This document shows positions 53,123 through 61,115 of a DNA stretch of 64,000 nucleotides, piece by piece (within the stretch, counting starts at the first letter, position 1; each line of letters starts with the position of its first letter). Source of the stretch: Sva-07 sp963716095. GTDB taxonomy: Bacteria; Actinomycetota; Acidimicrobiia; Acidimicrobiales; Ilumatobacteraceae. The position numbers and the translations under genes are program-made. A model generated the notes under the pieces. It had not been told where the DNA came from. It did no database searches and worked only from the letters and a program-made list of their open reading frames with translations. Location: positions 32,910 through 96,909 of the forward strand of contig CAVQSV010000006.1 in NCBI GenBank assembly GCA_963716095.1, given 5' to 3'.

Positions 53123-54256
53123 TCAGTGCGTGAATTGCAGATCGAGGATCGCCCGGTAGGTCGCCACGTACTTGTCGACCATCGTGGAGACATCGAACCG
53201 GGTGACCGCCGCGGCGCGGATCGAGTGTCGGTCGAGATCTCCAGCGTCGTCGACCGCCTCGCACGCTTCGTCGAGGTCGGTCACGAGGTAGCCGGTTGTT
53301 CGGTGATCGATCAGCTCGACCATCGAGCCCCTGGCGTTGGCGATGACGGGTGTTCCACAGGCCATGGCTTCGACGACGCTGTAGCCGAATGGTTCGTCGA
53401 AGTCGATGAGGTGCAACAGCGCGTGTGCCCCACCGAGGACCGCGGTCCGGTCGGCGGCGGTGATGGGACCGAGGTACCGGACACGATCGCCGTCGATGTG
53501 CGGTTCGACATGGTCGCGGAAGTACTGCTCGTCTTGGATGATGCCGGCGATGTCGAGCCGGCGACCGGTTCGGTGGGCCACCTCGATGGCGTGGGCGGTG
53601 CCCTTGTCGGGATGGATCCGCCCGAAGTACAGGAGATGGTCGCCCGGTGTGGGGTGAACGGCGAACGCGGCGGTGTCGATGCCGTGGTGGATGGTGGCCG
53701 CGTAGTAGAGGTTGGGGTGCCGATCGCTGTCGCTGATCGCGACGTAGTGGGTGGTGGCGTCGTAGCGCTCGTAGACCGGCAGGATTGCGGGCGACGAGAA
53801 CCCGTGGATCGTCGTGACGACCGGTGTGTCCACGAGGCTGCTGTAGGTGAGGGGAAGAAAGTCGAATCCGTTGTGGATGAGATCGAAGTCGTGGGCGCGC
53901 TCGAACACCGACGCGATGTGGAGGCACTCGGCGACCTTGGGGTCGATCGCCGGGTCGTCGGACCAGCCGCCTGACGCAGTAGCGCAGAGCGCAGCGCTGG
54001 TGATCGAGTCGGCGGTGGCGAAGAGGGTCACATCGTGACCCGCGGCGACGAGGCCTTCGGTGAGCAGCGACGCGAACTGCTCCCACGGCCCGTAGTGGCG
54101 CGGCGGGGTACGCCACGCAATGGGTGCGATGACCGCGATCCGCAGCGGTGATCCGGATCCGGCACCGTGGGGGCGAGCGGTGATGTGCTCAGGGTACCGA
54201 TGCCGGATCGGGAAGCGGGGCAGTACAGTGAGCTCACGTCTCTTGGACGAGTGCAC
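53123..54256 (-). CDS. Family 4 glycosyltransferase
   Basis: GT-B fold sugar transferase of about 377 residues. It starts its conserved part with LRIAVIAPIAWRTPPRHYGPWE and has the donor-binding block EPFGYSVVEAMACGTPVIANARGSMVELI (the E-x7-E pattern of GT4). The typical first-domain segment DLIHNGFDFLPL and GRIHPDKGTAHAIEVA are also present. No ATG lies near the conserved start; GTG 54256 is used, leaving about 40 extra residues, so the true start is uncertain. It faces a second glycosyltransferase across about 80 bp. The pair probably belongs to one polysaccharide or glycolipid pathway. Confidence 0.8.
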   Translation of the reverse strand: MHSSKRRELTVLPRFPIRHRYPEHITARPHGAGSGSPLRIAVIAPIAWRTPPRHYGPWEQFASLLTEGLVAAGHDVTLFATADSITSAALCATASGGWSDDPAIDPKVAECLHIASVFERAHDFDLIHNGFDFLPLTYSSLVDTPVVTTIHGFSSPAILPVYERYDATTHYVAISDSDRHPNLYYAATIHHGIDTAAFAVHPTPGDHLLYFGRIHPDKGTAHAIEVAHRTGRRLDIAGIIQDEQYFRDHVEPHIDGDRVRYLGPITAADRTAVLGGAHALLHLIDFDEPFGYSVVEAMACGTPVIANARGSMVELIDHRTTGYLVTDLDEACEAVDDAGDLDRHSIRAAAVTRFDVSTMVDKYVATYRAILDLQFTH

Positions 54257-54336
54257 CCGCTTGGGCTGGACGACCGTTTCGGTTCCGTCGCCCCCCACAG
54301 GCCCGCCGCATCGGCTGAGCCGAACAAGGAGTCTGT

Positions 54337-55536
54337 GTGCACACTGCCATCCCCGTCCCCGCCCCGTTGGCGGCCAGGAAACACAATCGATCCTTCGGGA
54401 TCCTGTCCAGCTTCCCCCCGACCTCGTGCGGGATCGCCACGTTCTCGGCGGCGCTCGCGGCGGGCCTGATCGCTGATGGCGCCTCGGCCAACGTCGTTCG
54501 CTGCGGGCCTTCACCCGAGATCGAGGACGTCCTGGTGGTGGCCTCGCTCGCTGATGGGCCTTCGTCGAGCACACCGACCGCAATCGAGGCGCTCAACGCC
54601 AACGACTTGGTGATCGTCCAGCACGAGTACGGCCTGTACGACGGGCCCGACGGCGAGGCGCTCATCGACCTGGTCGACGCGCTCGAGGTGCCGATCGTGG
54701 TCGTGGCGCACACGGTCTTGACCGAGCCGACTCCGAATCAGCGGCGCGTGCTCGAACGCGTCTGCGCGGCGGCTGATGCCGTCGTCGTCATGACCGAGAC
54801 AGCCAAGGCACGGCTGTTCGCCGGCTTCGATGTCGACCACGCACGCGTCGTCGTGGTCCCGCACGGAGCGGCGACACCGGCCGATGGTCCCCTGACCGCC
54901 CAACGGGCGATGCACGATCCTCCGAAGCTCCTGACGTGGGGCCTGTTGGGGCCTGGCAAGGGCATCGAGTGGGCGATCGACGCGCTCGGGCACCTGGACG
55001 ACCTCGACACGATGCCGGAGTACGTGATCGCCGGAGCAACGCATCCGAAGGTCCGCGAGGCGAACGGCGAGGCGTACCGGGAGATGCTCGTCGAGCGCGC
55101 AGCCACGTCACCGGCAGCAGCGTGCATCTCGTTCGACGACACCTATCGGGATCTCGCTTCGTTGACCGATCTCATTCAGTCGGCTGACGTGGTCGTGCTG
55201 CCGTACGACTCTCGCGAGCAGGTGACGTCCGGGGTCTTGGTCGATGCAGTGGCAGCTGGGCGACCGGTCGTGTCGACGGCATTCCCCCACGCCGTCGAGC
55301 TGTTGGCGAGCGGGGCTGGAGTCGTGGTGCCGCAAGGAGATCCAGTGGCGCTCGGTCGTGCGATCCGATCGGTCCTGACCGAACCTGGGCTGGCAGCATC
55401 GATGGCGGCCGAGGCGCGACGCCTGGCGCCCGAGTTGGCCTGGCCGGCGGTGGCTCGCCGATATGTGCAGTTGGCGGAACAGATCGTGGCCTCACGACAG
55501 TCGACCGTCGCCGCACGGGAAACGGTCACGTGGTGA
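54337..55536 (+). CDS. Family 4-type glycosyltransferase
   Basis: Glycosyltransferase of 399 residues. It has the N-terminal SFGILSSFPPTSCGIATFSAALAAGL, the interdomain VHTVLTEPTP-like VVVAHTVLTEPTPNQ, a domain-two start KLLTWGLLGPGKGIEWAIDAL and the donor site DSREQVTSGVLVDAVAAGRPVVSTAFPHA. Sequences of this type occur in bacterial clusters beside GH130 phosphorylases. GTG 54337 has AAGGAG at six bases. Its TGA overlaps the GTG of the next gene, so the two are translationally coupled. Confidence 0.82.
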   Translation: MHTAIPVPAPLAARKHNRSFGILSSFPPTSCGIATFSAALAAGLIADGASANVVRCGPSPEIEDVLVVASLADGPSSSTPTAIEALNANDLVIVQHEYGLYDGPDGEALIDLVDALEVPIVVVAHTVLTEPTPNQRRVLERVCAAADAVVVMTETAKARLFAGFDVDHARVVVVPHGAATPADGPLTAQRAMHDPPKLLTWGLLGPGKGIEWAIDALGHLDDLDTMPEYVIAGATHPKVREANGEAYREMLVERAATSPAAACISFDDTYRDLASLTDLIQSADVVVLPYDSREQVTSGVLVDAVAAGRPVVSTAFPHAVELLASGAGVVVPQGDPVALGRAIRSVLTEPGLAASMAAEARRLAPELAWPAVARRYVQLAEQIVASRQSTVAARETVTW

Positions 55537-56579
55537 CGCTGCCGTCGTTCGACCACGTCCTCTCGATGACCGACGACATCGGGATGTTCGAGCATGCCGA
55601 CCATGCCCAGCCGCGCTACGAGCACGGGTACTGCACCGACGACGTGGCCCGGCTGCTGATCGTGGTCGCTCGTGAACCCGACGCAAGCCAGGAGCTGCGC
55701 GAACTGGGTCGAACCGCATTCCGGTTCATGTCGGGGTCGCAGAGCGCGACGGGACGGACTCGAAATCGGCGGGGCGCCGATGGACGCTGGCAGAGCCGGT
55801 ACGTCGTCGACGACTGCTGGGGTCGCAGCTTGTGGGCGTTCGGTACCGCCGCTCGTGGAGCGCCGGAGGCGTGGATGCGATCGAGCGCAACGTCGTACTT
55901 CAACCACGGCGTGAAGCAACGCTCGCCGCATCGACGAGCGATGGCGTTCGCGGCGCTCGGTGCCGCCGAGATCGCTGACCACGATCCCCGTCACTTCCAC
56001 GCTCGCGCCCTGCTCGCCGACGCTGTCACGACCATCGGCCCACTGTCGCCCGAGGCGGGCTGGCCGTGGCCGGAGCCACGGTTGTCGTATGCGAACGCGG
56101 CGCTACCCGAAGCACTGATTGCCGCCGGCGATGTGCTGCAGCGTCCGGACGTGGTCGACCATGGGCTGACACTGCTGGGTTGGCTGCTCGACCGCGAGAC
56201 CGTCGACGGGCATCTCTCACCGACACCGGTCGGCGGTGCGGGTCCGGCCGACGGCACTCCGCGTTTCGACCAGCAGCCGATCGAGGTCGCCGCATTGGCC
56301 GACGCATGCCACCGCGCCCACCTGGTGACCGGCGACGAGCGTTGGCGAACGGGTGTCGACCTCGCCATCGGCTGGTTCGCAGGCGACAACGACGTCGGCG
56401 CCGTGATGTGGGATTCGGAGACCGGCGGTGGCTACGACGGGTTGACCGCGACGGGCCCGAACCTCAATCAGGGCGCCGAGTCGACGCTGGCGTTGATCTC
56501 CACCCTGCAGCATCAGCCGCGTGTTGCGCACCGCCAAGCGGTCGCAGCGTTCAGTGGGCCGAGCTGGTCAACCGGCTGA
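55533..56579 (+). CDS. Conserved barrel-like protein of the glycosyltransferase cluster
   Basis: A 348-residue soluble protein often annotated simply as glycosyltransferase, although it lacks a Rossmann-type donor site. Its Trp/Gly/Ala-rich helical repeats (YCTDDVARLLIVVARE, VVDDCWGRSLWAFGTAA, FNHGVKQRSPHRRAMAFAALG, FDQQPIEVAALADACHRA) resemble an alpha/alpha-barrel hydrolase or phosphorylase. An acidic pair, YCTDDVAR and VDDCWGR, is a candidate active site. It starts inside the stop of the GT gene and its end overlaps the 3' end of the convergent GH130 gene by 29 bp. Sugar substrate unknown. Confidence 0.65.
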   Translation: MTLPSFDHVLSMTDDIGMFEHADHAQPRYEHGYCTDDVARLLIVVAREPDASQELRELGRTAFRFMSGSQSATGRTRNRRGADGRWQSRYVVDDCWGRSLWAFGTAARGAPEAWMRSSATSYFNHGVKQRSPHRRAMAFAALGAAEIADHDPRHFHARALLADAVTTIGPLSPEAGWPWPEPRLSYANAALPEALIAAGDVLQRPDVVDHGLTLLGWLLDRETVDGHLSPTPVGGAGPADGTPRFDQQPIEVAALADACHRAHLVTGDERWRTGVDLAIGWFAGDNDVGAVMWDSETGGGYDGLTATGPNLNQGAESTLALISTLQHQPRVAHRQAVAAFSGPSWSTG

Positions 56580-58029
56580 GCAACTCGTCGAGTGCGATCG
56601 TGGCAATACGGGCGCCCACGTCGGCGTAGCCGTATGGCAGCACGAGGTGATCGCCGTGGATCATGCTCCCGCACGAGTACACGACGTTGGGGACGTAGCC
56701 CTCTCGCTCGTCGGCTTGCGGGCTGAGCAGCGGCTCCTTCAGGTGTCCGATCACTCGAGTCGGATCATCGAGATCGAGCAGGAGTGCGCCGAGTGCATAT
56801 TGTCGAAACGGCCCGACCCCATGGGTGATCACGAGCCACCCAGCCTCGGTCTCGAGCGGTGAGCCGCAGTTGCCGAGCTGCATCAGCTCCCAGGGGCGTT
56901 CGGGTTCCTGGATCACGGTGGCGTCACGCCACACCCGGATGTCGCTGGAGGTCATCACGTAGTTGTTGACGTTGTCCTGGCGGCCCAGTGCGACGAACCT
57001 TCCGTCGATCCGGCGCGGGAAGATCGCTATCCCCTTGTTGTGGGCGGCGCGGCCGGTGAGGGTCGCAACCCGGAACTCCAAGAAATCCTTGGTCTCGATG
57101 AGCTGCGGCAGGATCTGGTGGCCATCGAACGCGGTGTAGGTCGCGAAGTACGTGATCTCGCCGTCGTCGTCGAACCGGACGAAACGCGCGTCTTCCATCC
57201 CGCTGCTCTCGGTGGCGCCACTCGGGAACAGCACGCGTTCGGAGAGGTTGACCGACGCAGAGAACGAGGTTCGGTAGTTCGACGACGCCAGCCAGTGCAG
57301 CACCCTCGTCGTCTCACCCGACAGGGCGTGGCTGATGCCGTCGTCGTCGTCGAGGGCGCCGATCGCTGCTTCCAACTCCGCCATCGTGAATCGATCCTGG
57401 AGCCGGGCGAGGACCCGCTCTTCGACGTCGTTCAACATCGCCATGTCACCGAGCTTGGTGGTGAAGAAGCCCTTGTCGTAGGTGTGCGGCCGGCGGACGC
57501 CCGTCACCGCGTAGCCGCTGGTGGGATCGAGTTCGATGGAGGCGTCGGCGGCGATCACACCCGAGCGAAACTCGACCGACGAGATGTGGCCCTCACCAAT
57601 CGCGCGCAGACTCATGACGAAGCGGACCTCGCCACGCGCGATGCCGGACTGATCCGGTGCGGCCACGATCGACGGATTCCCGAGCGCCGCGGCTTCGATC
57701 GAGTACTCGTGTGTGAAGTACGCCCCGATCAGGCGGCGGCGATCGCGTGACAGCGCGGCCGCTGGCAGGTCGAGATGATCGAACCCCGCGTTGACCATCT
57801 CGTACTGCTCGTCGAGCACGGCCTCGAGGTTGCGGTGGCGCATGGTGAAGCGCTCACACGCTTCGGCAAGGGTCACGGCGACCTCGTGCTCCGGCATCGC
57901 CATGATCCGGTCGAGCACCACCTGCATGCGCGATGACCCCTCCGCATACGTCTGCTCGCCCGGCAGGAACGGCTTGGTGATCACACGCCGCGGGTCGGGC
58001 GCAAGCATGACCGAGTCACAACGTCTCAT
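56551..58029 (-). CDS. GH130-type glycoside phosphorylase
   Basis: Five-bladed propeller enzyme of the GH130/DUF377 type, 492 residues, which phosphorolyses or hydrolyses beta-mannosides. After an N-terminal helical region of about 150 residues come the diagnostic GMEDARFVRFDDDGEITYFATYTAFDG, HNKGIAIFPRRIDGRFVALGRQD, YVMTSSDIRVW and LGNCGSPLETEAGWLVITHGVGP, then VYSCGSMIHGDHLVLPYGYAD at the end. GH130 with two glycosyltransferases suggests a beta-mannan or mannoside turnover pathway; the linkage is not readable. ATG 58029 is chosen; ATG 58008 is the alternative. Confidence 0.85.
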   Translation of the reverse strand: MRRCDSVMLAPDPRRVITKPFLPGEQTYAEGSSRMQVVLDRIMAMPEHEVAVTLAEACERFTMRHRNLEAVLDEQYEMVNAGFDHLDLPAAALSRDRRRLIGAYFTHEYSIEAAALGNPSIVAAPDQSGIARGEVRFVMSLRAIGEGHISSVEFRSGVIAADASIELDPTSGYAVTGVRRPHTYDKGFFTTKLGDMAMLNDVEERVLARLQDRFTMAELEAAIGALDDDDGISHALSGETTRVLHWLASSNYRTSFSASVNLSERVLFPSGATESSGMEDARFVRFDDDGEITYFATYTAFDGHQILPQLIETKDFLEFRVATLTGRAAHNKGIAIFPRRIDGRFVALGRQDNVNNYVMTSSDIRVWRDATVIQEPERPWELMQLGNCGSPLETEAGWLVITHGVGPFRQYALGALLLDLDDPTRVIGHLKEPLLSPQADEREGYVPNVVYSCGSMIHGDHLVLPYGYADVGARIATIALDELLSRLTSSAH

Positions 58030-58123
58030 CCGGAGTGCATCCACTGGAACTCCCGGTCGCAGTTGTGAAGATCGCCATCGAGGTGGTGGCAACCACCGTC
58101 ACGGTACCGCCGGCCGAGTTCAC

Positions 58124-58708
58124 CTACTCCGCCGACGTGAGGCCGAGGCGAGCTGCCGCTGCAATGGCGGCGGCGCGGTTGTGGACGCCGAGCTTGATGT
58201 AGGTGTTCTCGAGGTGGCGGCGCACGGTTCGTTCGCTGTAGTTCAGGTCGTGAGCGAGGTCGACGATCGTCCGACCGGACGCGACAGCGCGCAGCATCGT
58301 GATCTCCGAATCGTCGAGGTCCGACTGGGGCTGCTCGCGTTTGGCGAGAACCGCCAGGTGCTGTGCTGCTTGACGCGGCAACAACACCTCGCCCTGCACG
58401 GCGGCCTTGACGACGTCGGCGGTGATTGCGCTCGGCATGTCGACGTACACGATCCCGGAGGCGCCGGCACTCAGCGCACGGATGTAGCCGTCGAGGTCGA
58501 GTGTCGGAACGACGGCAACTGCAACGCACTCCGGATCGCTGGCGAGCGCTTCGAGCCGCTCCCACCGCTGCGCCTCGTCGCAGTGAACGATCGCGATCCA
58601 CACCGAGCCCGGCGCCGGGTGTCCGGGTTCGATACCGCTGTGTGCGAGCTGAGCGAGTACCGCCTCGTTGTAGGCGATCAGTCCACCGAAGATCTCCACC
58701 ACTGGCAC
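58124..58708 (-). CDS. LuxR-family regulator with receiver-like domain lacking the phosphoacceptor Asp
   Basis: A 194-residue regulator. The C-terminal helix-turn-helix is clear: SEITMLRAVASGRTIVDLAHDLNYSERTVRRHLENTYIKLGVHNRAAAIAAA. The first 120 residues look like a receiver fold, but where the phosphorylated Asp should be the strand reads CVAVAVVPTLDLDG, so it is probably not phosphorylated. GTG 58708 follows a TACCGT box by six bases with no ribosome-binding site. It is next to the GH130 gene on the same strand and may regulate the carbohydrate island. Confidence 0.8.
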   Translation of the reverse strand: MPVVEIFGGLIAYNEAVLAQLAHSGIEPGHPAPGSVWIAIVHCDEAQRWERLEALASDPECVAVAVVPTLDLDGYIRALSAGASGIVYVDMPSAITADVVKAAVQGEVLLPRQAAQHLAVLAKREQPQSDLDDSEITMLRAVASGRTIVDLAHDLNYSERTVRRHLENTYIKLGVHNRAAAIAAAARLGLTSAE

Positions 58709-58714
58709 GGATTG

Positions 58715-58720
58715 ACGGTA
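58715..58720 (-). promoter_or_regulatory. -10 box TACCGT of a leaderless transcript
   Basis: On the minus strand TACCGT lies six bases before GTG 58708 of the LuxR gene; no ribosome-binding site is present. Confidence 0.45.
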
Positions 58721-58837
58721 CCGGCATCACGGGCCCGAAGCTGGCGGGATGTCCGCTTCCAGACAACCCGTGTCCACACCACGCCAACAACGCCCGCTGC
58801 GACCGCATCGCTGAAGAACTCGCCGAGACTTCGCTGT

Positions 58838-59707
58838 ATGGGCGATCGTTCACATGCACCGAACTGGCGGCCGTTCGTCGAGCGCATCGGCATGAGCCGA
58901 GACGCCGCCCTGAGCAGCGTCCGCAACCTCGCAACGACGGCCCCGACGTCGGTAGCGGTTCGAGCAGCATGGCTGGTCGTCGGTTCGAGCCTGATCGGGG
59001 TGGCGGTGGCGCTCTTGGTCGAGGCGCGACTCGGCCTGGCTCCCTACGACGTCATGGCATCCGGGATCAGCCAACGCGGAGGTCTGTCGCTCGGTCAAGC
59101 GAGCTGGGTGATCGCCGCCGGGCTGATCCTGACAGCCGCACTGTTCGGGCGCGGTCCCAGCCGCTGGAGTCTCATGTATGTGTTTCTCAACGGTTTGACG
59201 ATCGACGCGGCGAGCGGACTGCTGCAGCACCCGTCGTCACTCGCGCTGCGAATGGCGTTCGTTCCCGCCGGAATCCTGGTGATGGCTGCCGGAGTCAACG
59301 TGGTGCTGCATTCGGGGACCACCGCGGGCCCGTTCGAATCACTCGTCGCCGCAGGCGAGGACCGTGGGGTCAGTGCGACCAAGGTTCGCTACGGGCTCGA
59401 CTTCGGCGTCCTCGGCCTCGGGCTCGCACTCGGGGGTGCGATCGGGCCCGCCACCGTGGTCTACGGCGCCTTCATGGGGATCACGATGTTCGCAGTGAGC
59501 CAGGCTCTGGCCGACCACCGCCGGGGCCGAAATCTCCGAGCCGGCGACGCCGCAGGTGCGTGGCAACCCGTTCCAGACGAGCAGGACCCTGCGTCACTTC
59601 TCCCGTGTACTCGGCCGGCCGATCTCAGCGTCAGCTCCGTCGGTCCCCACTTGGCGGCGCAATTCGATCTCCAATCCGACCTCTCCGTCCAGCGACAAGG
59701 AACCTGA
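58838..59707 (+). CDS. YczE/YyaS/YitT-like membrane protein
   Basis: A 289-residue membrane protein with five or six helices, similar to YczE/YyaS proteins of unknown function: GSSLIGVAVALLVEARLGLAPYDVMASGIS, GQASWVIAAGLILTAALFGRGPS and SGTTAGPFESLVAAGEDRG. The C-terminal 60 residues after LADHRRG are Pro-rich and unlike the family, so they may be an addition. ATG 58838 is used; ATG 58892 is possible and closer to the usual start. It is divergent from the LuxR gene with a spacer of about 129 bp. Confidence 0.72.
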   Translation: MGDRSHAPNWRPFVERIGMSRDAALSSVRNLATTAPTSVAVRAAWLVVGSSLIGVAVALLVEARLGLAPYDVMASGISQRGGLSLGQASWVIAAGLILTAALFGRGPSRWSLMYVFLNGLTIDAASGLLQHPSSLALRMAFVPAGILVMAAGVNVVLHSGTTAGPFESLVAAGEDRGVSATKVRYGLDFGVLGLGLALGGAIGPATVVYGAFMGITMFAVSQALADHRRGRNLRAGDAAGAWQPVPDEQDPASLLPCTRPADLSVSSVGPHLAAQFDLQSDLSVQRQGT

Positions 59708-59752
59708 TAGACGGTGCTTCGCGGTGCCCTGGTCAGTGGCGGAGTCGAGCGA

Positions 59753-60151
59753 TCAGCTGCCGGAATCCGGGTGAAGCTGCAACTCCGTGTGTCGTGCGAG
59801 TGTTGCGACGTCGACGTCGGCGTGAAGCACCTCGGCTCCGGCGCGCACGGCGACTGCACCGATCAGACAGTCGATGAGTTTGTGCACGGTTTCGCCGCGG
59901 GCTCGACACGAGCGGTACATCGATGCTGCGACGTCGTAGTCGGCGGGAGTCGTCGGCAGCATCGTTGCCCGAGCCAACAGCCCACGGAGTTGGATCAGAT
60001 GCCGTTCGTCGCGGGCGCCTGCAAGCACCTCCATCGACACCGCGTCACAGATCGCGAGGTCCGCATCCAGCAATCGGTCGACGGCGACGCACACCTCGGA
60101 GCCGGTGTCGCGCAAGAACTCGATCCACGCCGAGGTGTCGACGAGGATCAC
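59753..60151 (-). CDS. vapC: PIN-domain toxin VapC
   Basis: Type II toxin of 132 residues with a PIN ribonuclease fold. The four acidic positions are present: LVDTSAWIEF, SMEVLAG, LIDCLIGAVAV and HADVDVATLA. It should cut RNA unless bound by the antitoxin. GTG 60151 overlaps the antitoxin stop by four bases, the classical vapBC layout. Confidence 0.9.
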   Translation of the reverse strand: MILVDTSAWIEFLRDTGSEVCVAVDRLLDADLAICDAVSMEVLAGARDERHLIQLRGLLARATMLPTTPADYDVAASMYRSCRARGETVHKLIDCLIGAVAVRAGAEVLHADVDVATLARHTELQLHPDSGS

Positions 60152-60348
60152 GCTCTGCTCGTGCGCATCTCGTCGAGGTCGCCGTCCCAGCCGGTTCCAC
60201 GCATCGATCGGGCATCGTCGAGGCCCAGCGGTTCGCCTGCGACGTGGCGCAGTGCCAGGTTGACCGCCTCACGTTTGGTGCTGAGGTGGTAGCGCTCCAT
60301 CACTCGCCGGCAGAGTTCCTCGTCGATGTCGATGTTGGTGCGAGCCAT
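60148..60348 (-). CDS. vapB: VapB-type antitoxin
   Basis: A 66-residue antitoxin: N-terminal ribbon-helix-helix MARTNIDIDEELCRRVMERY, then STKREAVNLALRHVAGEP, and an acidic C-terminus (MRGTGWDGDLDEMR) that should fill the VapC active site. This REAVNLAL/GWDGDLDEM form is the common mycobacterial-type VapB. ATG 60348 starts the domain. It lies upstream of and overlaps vapC, so it is translated first. Confidence 0.9.
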   Translation of the reverse strand: MARTNIDIDEELCRRVMERYHLSTKREAVNLALRHVAGEPLGLDDARSMRGTGWDGDLDEMRTSRA

Positions 60349-60428
60349 ACACCGGTAATCCACCACGCCAAGCGATCCGTCAGCAGTCCCCACTGCGTCC
60401 GCTGGCTCAGGCCGTCGGCGCCGATCTT

Positions 60429-61037
60429 CTAGCTGCGTGTTGTCGCGTCGTCAGCGAAGAGCGTGTGGATCCAGAGCGGGGCGGCGATGCGTGCGAAGTC
60501 CTCGGGCGTGCCGCCGCGGCGGCCGATGATCTCGAGCAGCAGCGCCTCGTCCATGAGGGTCAACGCGTGCGCCGTCGCTGACCGGGTCGAGGGTTGGGCG
60601 GAGGGCGCCGGCCTCCTGGTCGCGTCGAATGGCAGGCTGCGGTCGACGTCGATCCGCTCCTGGATCACCCGTTCTCGCCACACACGCCGGAGCCGCTCGT
60701 CGGTCCCCGCGGCGTCGACGATCGCGCACATCAACGGCACGTACGGCGCGAGCACCACTCCGTTGTGGACGAGGTTCGATTCGACGATGTCGGGGGTTCC
60801 GATGACCGCTCCTGCGAGCCAGTCGTCGTTGGTGCTGACCATGTGGGCGAGCAGGCGGTCGAGGACGGCGACGACGGCGTCGTGGGCGGTGTCGAACCGA
60901 CGGTAGAAGGCGGTGCGGGAGACACCGGCTTCGGCCATGATCGCCTTGACGTTGAGGCCCGCTGCACCCTCGCGGAGCAACAGTTCGACGGTGGCGTCGA
61001 CGATCGCCTCACGTTGGGCGTCCCCGGAGTCAGCCAC
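60429..61037 (-). CDS. TetR-family transcriptional regulator
   Basis: A 202-residue repressor-type regulator. The helix-turn-helix spans about residues 10-56 (REAIVDATVELLLREGAAGLNVKAIMAEAGVSRTAFYRRFDT). The C-terminal ligand domain (LDRLLAHMVSTNDDWL, then LTLMDEALLLEIIGRRGGTPEDFARI) is of the kind controlling lipid or aromatic catabolism genes. It ends 81 bp from vapB, and its regulated target is not obvious. Confidence 0.88.
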   Translation of the reverse strand: MADSGDAQREAIVDATVELLLREGAAGLNVKAIMAEAGVSRTAFYRRFDTAHDAVVAVLDRLLAHMVSTNDDWLAGAVIGTPDIVESNLVHNGVVLAPYVPLMCAIVDAAGTDERLRRVWRERVIQERIDVDRSLPFDATRRPAPSAQPSTRSATAHALTLMDEALLLEIIGRRGGTPEDFARIAAPLWIHTLFADDATTRS

Positions 61038-61115
61038 GGCACCACGCTACGACGCCGACCCCAGACATCCATGGGGACCTCGGGGTCTGACGATCTGACG
61101 CAACGGTGTCGTTCA

